Assembly: GCA_958009085.1 (NCBI GenBank)
Contig: OY253668.1
Coordinates: forward strand, 1,550,001 to 1,614,000
Source: Protoeuglena noctilucae
Taxonomy: Eukaryota; Chlorophyta; Pedinophyceae; Marsupiomonadales; Marsupiomonadaceae
Reading direction: 5' to 3'
DNA: 64,000 nt
A program made the translations under genes and the position numbers. The number at the start of each line of letters is the position of its first letter. Positions within the stretch are counted from its first letter, which is position 1. Shown in pieces: positions 57,416 to 64,000 of the stretch. The notes under the pieces are model-generated. The model was not told the origin of the DNA. It worked only from the letters and a program-made list of their open reading frames with translations, and made no database searches.

Positions 57416-57711
57416 GGCCGCGAACGGGGTGCGAGGCGCGCACGATGCCGCCTTGCTCGCTGCCCCTGCGCCTGTCTTGAGCTGACGAGGGCTGGCAGAT
57501 TGCCAGCCGCGCCAATCAATTGGGCTCTGTTGCCATGTTTCCTATTGCGCTTCGCACCGTTGCTGATTGGGGCCTCTGCGCGGGCTGCTCTCTCCTCTGT
57601 TCCCTATCGCATAGAGAATTTCCGGACATCGCGGCATCCATTCTCGTCGAGCACTCGGCTCTGCTTCAGCCTCATGCAAGCTCCACGCATGGTTTCAAGA
57701 CGGACGCCCGT

Positions 57712-59371
57712 TCACTGCGGTGCAACGCCCACTGGCTTGCTTGCCCCACTGGCCCCAGACCCCCACGCACGCAGCGCGCCCCGCATCACCGCGCAAGCCG
57801 CCAGGCGCGCTCGCAGGTCTGTGACGTCAATGTCATGGCCGCCCTCCACGAGTCCCCACTCCTCGATCTGCAATGGATGGCATCGTCGCAATCAGTACCA
57901 ACTGCAGCGACGGACACCCCATCAGGGGCACAGAGTACAAAAGGGCTACCGTGGGTCGGCAACAGCTCCCACATGCATCGTTGCCTCACCTGAGCATCCT
58001 CCTCGACCCTGGCCGCCGTCAGCGCCTCCTCGATGCCCACGTTGCCCTCCCACAAGTTGTGGGCAAGGACGAAGCTCTGCGGCCATCCCAAAAGGCAGAA
58101 GTCAGCACAACCATCTTGCTAAAGCTCTCAAGTTCTCCAACACCGTACCAAACGGGTGGGACAGCCCCCACGATTGGTCATCAGTGACGATGCATCGTAC
58201 CGGGCGAGCCGCACAGCGCCACTCGCCTTGGTGGCCCGCGCGGCCTCCTCAAAGACGGTCAGCTCCGCGTCCGACAGGGCTGCCAGAAACTCCACGGAGC
58301 GCCGCACGTACCCCACCGTGTGGTCAACGCCCGTGATGGCGTCGCTCACGCTCGGCCTCGCTCCTAGCCGAGACGCCGTGAAGGCCACCAGCGGGTCGTG
58401 CAGCGCGTCCTGGCGGGACCTGCGGCGCTCAGCACGTCTCAGTGAACGACTGCTGGCTCGCTTGTCTGCACTGGCGTGCAGCGCTGCACAGACTGCAGCG
58501 CTCTGTCCTACCTGATGGCAGGGCTCTGATGCCGGTGGCAGACGACGTCCGTGGGCAGGTGGCGGATGAGGTTTTCCAGCACGTCAGGCCGGTTGCGCGA
58601 GGTGAGGTCCAGAGCTGTGACGGCCTGCAGGCAAGTCACGAGCGGTCGTCGCTGCTTGGTAACGGACACGGACGAGCCGGCCCCGCAGCGTCGTCCCTCC
58701 TGACACACTGCCTCACCATGGAGAAGAGCGGCATGGTGAAGGGTCGCACGTGCTTTTTGTCCTGATACTCCCACTGCGAAAGGATCAGACGGAAAGTCGA
58801 CTGAGTTCCCCACCGTGCATGGGCCTGCAGACGGCCGAGACATCCGAGAAAGCCCTGCCAGAGCATGCGTCCGCTTCACACGCCCCCATCACCTCCGCGG
58901 CGACGGCCAGGGCGAGGCCGTGGGGAAGGAGGAGCTTGTTGCGGGCCGGCGTGCGCAGCACGCGGCCGTCCAGAGTGACGTGGAAGAGCCCAGAAGCCCC
59001 GGCCTTGATGCCGGCTCGCTGGTAGAAGCGCTTACGCAGCCCGTCCCCGCCCGTCGGAGCCGCCATCATGCCGCCGTCGGCCGTCGTGGCACTCGCAGAG
59101 GCCTCCTGCGTGCGTAGGGCGCCGCGGCCCATCAACGCCTCGTGCAGACCATGCCAGCCAGCAGCGACGCAGCGTTCCTACGAAGCGGGGGGTTGAGGCG
59201 GGCGAGATCCCGCACCCGTCGTTGCTGGGCTGGGGTGTCGTTCGTTGGCATCAAGCTGGCTCCAGATCCCGCGCTCCCCGCGCTTCCCGCCCGGAAGGTG
59301 GCCAACTGGATCGTTGCTGCCTCATGCGCAGCACGCAGCGCCGGCAGAGCGCGCCTGGCCTGTCGGCTCAT
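57712..59371 (-). CDS. ATP12: Mitochondrial F1-ATPase assembly chaperone ATP12
   Basis: Seven exons (59216-59371, 58893-59105, 58717-58773, 58512-58624, 58227-58419, 57990-58076, 57712-57867) give 324 residues. A mitochondrial presequence (MSRQARRALPALRAAHEAAT) is followed by KRFYQRAG, FHVTLDGRVLRTPARNKLLL, VAAEWEYQDKKHVRPFTMPL, SVEFLAALSDAELTVFEEAA, KSFVLAHNLWEGNVGIEEAL and EEWGLVEGGHDID, the succession typical of ATP12. It shields the alpha subunit of F1 before assembly. Intron 58077-58226 is GC-AG (AAG|GCGAGT), and the junction ATK|SFVLA matches the family. The first intron is my best fit (CGG|GTGCGG, 110 bp). An alternative start is the ATG at 59132. Confidence 0.92.
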
Positions 59372-59961
59372 GCTCCCGCAATGGGGGGCACCTGCGAGGG
59401 CAGCGATGCTGATCAACAGCGACGTCGGGCGAGTCGCTTCGCCTCGCAAGTGCTTGTCCTCCCTCAGATTGAAAACTATAAGGCAGTCAGCAAGGGCCAA
59501 CTAGAGCCCTTGGGCAAGCCAGCCTGCGTTATGCTATCCGTTCGCCTCATCATCGAGAGGAGATGCCGCAGCCGCAGCGGCAGCTGCTGCGATGGCATGA
59601 TTGACCTTCGCGACGCAGCAACCGGCCTTGCCTGCGCGAGGATCGCCTCCCACCGCCTCTGAGACACGATCGAACCCACGACGGAGCAATTTTGGAGAAG
59701 CAGACTAGATGCCTTGGTCGCCCGACTCAACACGATGGCGACGAGTGGATGAGAATCGCTCGTTCAAGTTCGTTCTCTTCCAACGGGCATGGGCGCGCCA
59801 GAGCAAGCCGGAACACATCACGTGGACATCGAAATGAATGTTACTCAGGACCAAGCACGTACAATTGGAAGCGTGGTCTATCTCCGCTATCCTCACTCAC
59901 AAGTTACCCAGCCGGAACGGGCCAGGCCCGTCGCTGGTGCGGCCCGACCTGGGCTCCCTGC
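59372..59961. other. Intergenic region upstream of ATP12
   Basis: This is 590 bp between the ATP12 start and the stop of the glycosyltransferase-like gene (both minus). It should include the ATP12 promoter. It is relatively AT-rich, with no TATA box in a convincing place and no coding signal. Confidence 0.5.
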
Positions 59962-61656
59962 CTACGCCACCTGCTGCTCGACAAACCACGTGCATGTCGC
60001 CCCAACCAACTCCCTCCTGCCCTCGAGGCTGACCTCGGCGCGCCAGTCCCCGGGCACCCCCACGGAGATCCCTCCCTGCAGGGCCGACACGCTCTCCTCC
60101 AGCAGCGTCCTCCCCGTCTCGTATGACTTGAACATGTCAGCCCCGAAGCGCGTCGGCGTGGCGGCGGCCTCGGGCAGGTATCGCACGATGCGGCGCGCGT
60201 AGCCGCGGGTGGCGAGGCGCCCCGAGAGGAGCACCTCCGGGGCGTTGCGGTAGGGCCAGGCGCCCACCAGCCAGTCGACGAGGTCGTCGCCAAGCCACTC
60301 CTTCCGAAACACGACGCCCGCGCGCGTCGCCAGCACCTGCACCGCCGCCCACGCCTCCGACACGGGCCCCGCCTGGCCCAGCGCAAGCGCCTCCGTCCAC
60401 GCCTCCGAGCAGTCCTGCCAGCCAGAGAAGGACACCGCGACGCGGCCCCAGTGCCGCGCATAGGCCATCGCGTGCGCGACCGTATGCGCGGGGTAGTAGA
60501 CGTCCTCGTCCAGCGCAGCGATCCACGCCCGCGGCGGAATGGTGGCGTCCAGCGCCGGTGCCAGCCACCTGCGAGCGCGGGCGGCGGCCGGAGAATCGCG
60601 AAGGCTCACGAAAGCCCGTCGTGGTCCCGGGCAGGCCCAGCACCGTGCGCCGGCTCGGACAGCAACTCACTTGGTCAGGGGCCCCACGTATCCGACCTGC
60701 TTGACCTCCCACTCCTTTAGCGTCTCGTAGGAGACGTAGTCGTTCACAGGCCCCTCTGTCCAGAGAATGCGCCGGACGGTCCAGCCGTCGAGGCCGTCGA
60801 CGGAGAGGAACTGGATGCGCTGCAGGGCCTGGTCCAGATAGGCGTACCGGGCAGGGGACGCCGCGACACTCACGACGAGCGTGGTCTCGGGATCGGGACC
60901 GTCCCAGCCCCACCCCGTCACGCCGCTGAGCACCCACCGCATGCGCGGGCTCATCGAGGACGATCCCGAATGGCACAGCCGGAACGGGCCGTCCTTGGCC
61001 GTCATGTACACGGTCGGGCGGAGCTGCGGCTCGTTGCCCTCGCTGCCCCACACGCGCGTGGCCTGGGCCGGCGACCCGAACAGGGGAATCCACCCGTCCG
61101 TGTCCTCCATATACTGCCGGACTTCGAACTGGTTGGCGCTCAGGTCGAAAAAGAACTCGTCCGTGGGCAGGACGACCAGCCCCCGCGCGCCGGACGGCAG
61201 CAGGGACGGCACGTCCAGCGCCCCGCCGTCGGGGAGCATCTCCCAGCGCGTGACCCATGGGAACCACTTCAAAGGCCGGTCATCGTAATCCGCCCGCCAT
61301 CCTACCCATCGAGGGGTCTCTCCAGGGACCTGCGGGCAGGTGACGGGCATCACAAATCAAGACATAACTCGGCATGCCTCACCACCGTCCTCAGCTGCCG
61401 GAAGCGGAAGATGACGCCGGGCCAGCACGACGCGATATCGTGCAGGCAGCTGATACCGTCAGCGGTGGCGGGCGCCGCCTGCCGCGCCTGAAAGACCTCA
61501 TGCGCAGCAGGTCGCCACCAGTCGCCACCTCACCTCAAAGACAAAGCTTTGGACCACGCCAGCCGCATGGACAGCGCCAAGTGACAGGAGCACGGCGAAG
61601 AGGACGCAGGTCCGCAGCCGCGCTACCACGCTGGTGCTCGCTGATGGCACTGCCAT
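59962..61656 (-). CDS. Putative secretory-pathway glycosyltransferase
   Basis: Exons 61534-61656, 61383-61487, 60671-61329 and 59962-60568 give 497 residues with consistent phases. The start MAVPSASTSVVARLRTCVLF continues into AVLLSLGAVHAAG, a signal peptide or type II anchor. The C-terminal region has WIAALDEDVYYPAHTVAHAM, whose D-E-D followed by a short aromatic stretch resembles the metal/nucleotide-sugar site of GT-A glycosyltransferases. YETGRTLLEESVSAL and EVLLSGRLATRGYARRIVRY lie further on. The middle (YMEDTDGWIPLFGSP, VYMTAKDGPFRLCHSGSSS) matches nothing I recognise. A Golgi lumenal glycan-modifying enzyme is the best guess, at low certainty. All four donors are GT. Confidence 0.65.
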
Positions 61657-61914
61657 CACACTCTCCCATACGATCCCCAGCGAGGCAGATTGCCGGTTCG
61701 ACGAGACAAATTCAGGTGAGGGGATCAAAGGACGATTTAAGCGGTTTAACGAGGAGCTAGTGGCTCAGGCCCCCTCCGTGAGGATCAGGGGGGCAAACTG
61801 CCGAGCAGCCACTCGGCAACTATTTTGAATTGACAGGGCCATGAGCCAGCACCTGGGGATTCAACCGCTGCGAGGAGAAAGCCCTCGTCGCTGGCAGATC
61901 TTACGTGACGCATG

Positions 61915-64000
61915 CTAGAAATCGTCGAAGATGGCGATCTGGGTGTCAAGCAGGATCAGACAGGACTCCAGCACTTCGCATATCCTGAAGACGCGATCGA
62001 TCCGCGCCTTCATGCTCGCAGTGACCGTGAAGGAAGACGTGTTGACCGCCTTGAACACGTCGCTCTCCGCTCTCTTCTCGAATTCCAGCCGCTCTCTGCA
62101 TGCAGTCACGAGGTGGGTCACAGGAATGCGCGTGCTGACAGCGCCGTTGCCATCAAGCCCAAATCCATATCGTGCTTGCCTGAGGTTGAAGGCCGCGTGG
62201 AGGACGTCGGCACCGAGCCGCTTGGCCAGCTTGGGCATATCCACCTCAAAGAGGAAGAAGCAGCGGTTTGCAGCGTGGTCGGACGTCCGCGGCAGCGTAA
62301 ACAACTGGACGTAGCCGCCGGCCATCATCCGGTAGAGTACCTCCCTCGCCTCCTTGAGAGGAATCATGGCTGAGTCAGCCACAGTTTTCTGCTCTGCACG
62401 AGATCGAGGTCAAGATGCCGGTCGATATGCTCGCAATGACGCTCTGTCCCCACAGCGCCGGGGACCGGGGACAGTCCCCCCCACGTCGCATGACGCTGCC
62501 TCACCGAGGGCGCCCCGGTAGTTGAGGATGCGGAAGATGCGCAGTCCGGCCTGGCCGAACCGCCGCAGAATGGTGCCATCCAGCTCGTACATCCGAACCC
62601 AGTCCACCAGCCGTGAGATGTTGGCGTAGTACGTCGTGCCCCCCGCCCTGGTTGCACAACAGCATAAGACCGACATCGGCACAAACACCGTCTCATACCT
62701 GGTGATGCCGCCGGGCGCAAGCAACAGCGAGCGGCAGAGACAGGCGTCCGCATGCCCCGGGTCCGGCACTCACACATCGCCCCCCCGCCCCACGTGGTCC
62801 CGCATGTCCATCGTCATCTTGTTGAGCTCTTCCCCGACCGTCTCGGCCGTCCCCTCGGGCGCCTCGCCCCTTCTCTCCATGCTCCGGCACGCCTCCCTGC
62901 ATGGGAGGCCACAGGATGAGAGGCCGCTGAGCGAGGGCTGCACGATCGAGCAGGAACGACGACGTCCTCGCGGGCGTGGGGATGAATGCCACGCGACGCA
63001 CCGTATGACAGTCAGCGGCAGGTTCGCCGTCGTGTGCTTGCGCAGGTTGTCCTCTCGATTGCTGAAGCGGTCCACGGTCAGCAGGGCGGCCACCGCGTTG
63101 GCCTCCGCGTCCCCGATATGCTGCCGCGCGGCGGCAACCAGCGTCTCGTCGCGCATGATCCTGCGCACCGGGGCGGACCCCAACATCTGAGCCCTGGGTG
63201 CCGTGCACCTGCCCAGCCCGCCGCGGACCATGCCACCCTCCCCAGCCGCCGCTCCGCGCCGCGTCCGAGGTCCCATGCACCTCACCGGTTGAACTCGTCG
63301 ACATTGACACGCCAATGCACCACTTGCGGGCGCACGTCCGGGCTCTGTCCCACCGCCACGACCGCCTCCAAGCTGTCCCCCGCCGGCCTCTTGGAACCGG
63401 CCATTCGAGCGCCCTTGTCCGCGACCCCGTCCGCACCGTCCACGGACGCAAACCTCTCTCGCTCGTAGTCGACCAGTGCCTTGCGGTGGCCCGCCTCCAT
63501 CGGGTCCGCGATGACGTTGACGGTGCGCGAGCGCTTGGTGGGCACCGAGGCCGGGTGGGGCGGGATGGCGACGTCCGGCAACGTGCAGGGCGGGACGCGC
63601 TCCACCAAGCGGCTCGCCAACAGGCTCTGGAAGGCATCCAGGCACATGCGACGGCGCGCATCGGTGCGGGACCGCAGCAGCGAGGGGTCCGCGGCCTCCT
63701 CCTCCTCCTCCTGCGCCGTCCTGATGGCGTTCGCGACCGTCGCGATGAGGGTGCCGTGCGGGAGGCGCCCGTTCATCATCAGCGCCTCCACGAGGGCCTC
63801 CGCGGCTGGGCCGAACCGCTCCAGGGCGATGAGGAGGAACCTGGGCCACCGGATGGTCAGTCGAAGCCGGTCCCCCAAGCCGCGATACACGAACCATTGC
63901 TGGACGCCCTTGGAAGTCTCCTCGGAGTGCTGGAGCGCCTCCACGAAGTTGTGATGGATCAGCACGGCGAGGGAAAGCTTGCACTGCTGTCCGGTGAGCC
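61915..64000 (-). CDS. RPC3: RNA polymerase III subunit RPC3 (C82/RPC62), 5' partial
   Basis: Exons 63286-64000 (running off the window), 63002-63160, 62774-62896, 62505-62647 and 61915-62393. RPC3 is the winged-helix subunit that helps open Pol III promoters. The chain starts inside TGQQCKLSLAVLIHHNFVEA (family: V-L-I-Q-H-N-x-V), then has WRVNVDEFNRIMRDETLVAA, HIGDAEANAVAALLTV, FGQAGLRIFRILNYRGALEQ and KTVADSAMIPLKEAREVLYR, all recognisable RPC3 blocks. LPRTSDHAANRCFFLFEVDM follows. The joins NR|IMRD and AL|EQKTVAD match the family and fix the splice sites. The upstream N-terminal 40-50 residues are outside the window. All visible donors are GT. Confidence 0.93.

Noticed and set aside
1-64000. 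Search for tRNA, rRNA, CRISPR arrays, LTR or terminal-repeat elements and transposase or reverse-transcriptase motifs
   Set aside because: None was seen by eye. Intergenic spaces show no long direct or inverted repeats, and no reading frame carries RT, integrase or transposase signatures.

Overview
This is nuclear DNA of a photosynthetic eukaryote, most likely a green alga. The evidence is a very GC-rich sequence, densely packed genes with many short spliceosomal introns (mostly 80-130 bp), and plant-type proteins: a chloroplast ALB3/YidC insertase, a TIC62-like dehydratase, a PPR protein, a plastid-type EamA transporter, a plant-type KDEL-receptor-like protein and an eukaryotic LpxC. It also has a class I cyclic-nucleotide phosphodiesterase, which land plants generally lack but chlorophytes keep. 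The species cannot be fixed from the sequence. I saw no transposon, virus-like element, rRNA, tRNA or CRISPR array.

I rebuilt 21 genes by eye from splice sites, reading-frame phase and protein motifs. For almost every multi-exon model the exon lengths sum to a multiple of three. Layout: 1-3.1 kb, a telobox Myb protein (+, 5' end outside the window); 3.8-6.4 kb, a secreted DUF642-like protein (-); 6.6-8.0 kb, prostaglandin-E-synthase-2-like GST (-); 8.6-10.5 kb, a plastid kinase-like protein (+); 10.6-11.2 kb, complex I subunit NDUFA2/B8 (-); 11.5-13.5 kb, a KDEL-receptor-like membrane protein (-); 14.4-25.4 kb, a giant coiled-coil protein of about 2,742 residues in 22 exons (+); 25.7-28.4 kb, M17 leucyl aminopeptidase (-); 28.7-30.6 kb, an EamA transporter (+); 31.7-37.3 kb, a membrane-anchored cyclic-nucleotide phosphodiesterase (-).

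The right half holds: 38.4-41.4 kb, a PPR protein (+); 41.7-42.7 kb, a SAM methyltransferase (-); 43.2-44.9 kb, a patatin-like lipase (-); 46.0-48.0 kb, an unrecognised protein (+); 48.2-50.2 kb, LpxC (-); 50.9-53.3 kb, Ash2/TRAUCO (+); 53.5-55.6 kb, ALB3 (-); 56.2-57.4 kb, a TIC62-like NAD(P)-binding protein (+); 57.7-59.4 kb, ATP12 (-); 60.0-61.7 kb, a putative glycosyltransferase (-); 61.9 kb to the window end, RNA polymerase III subunit RPC3 (-, 5' end outside).

These are independent housekeeping genes, not a pathway cluster. They serve the plastid (ALB3, TIC62-like, EamA, aminopeptidase, kinase-like), the mitochondrion (NDUFA2, ATP12, probably LpxC and PGES2-like), the nucleus (Myb, Ash2, RPC3) and the secretory system. 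Several pairs are divergent and share one intergenic promoter region.

The most unusual feature is in the splicing. About 22 of roughly 122 reconstructed introns start with GC instead of GT, always as AG|GCRAG. The reading frame requires them, and in several genes family alignment confirms the exact junction. This is far above the roughly 1% usual in eukaryotes.
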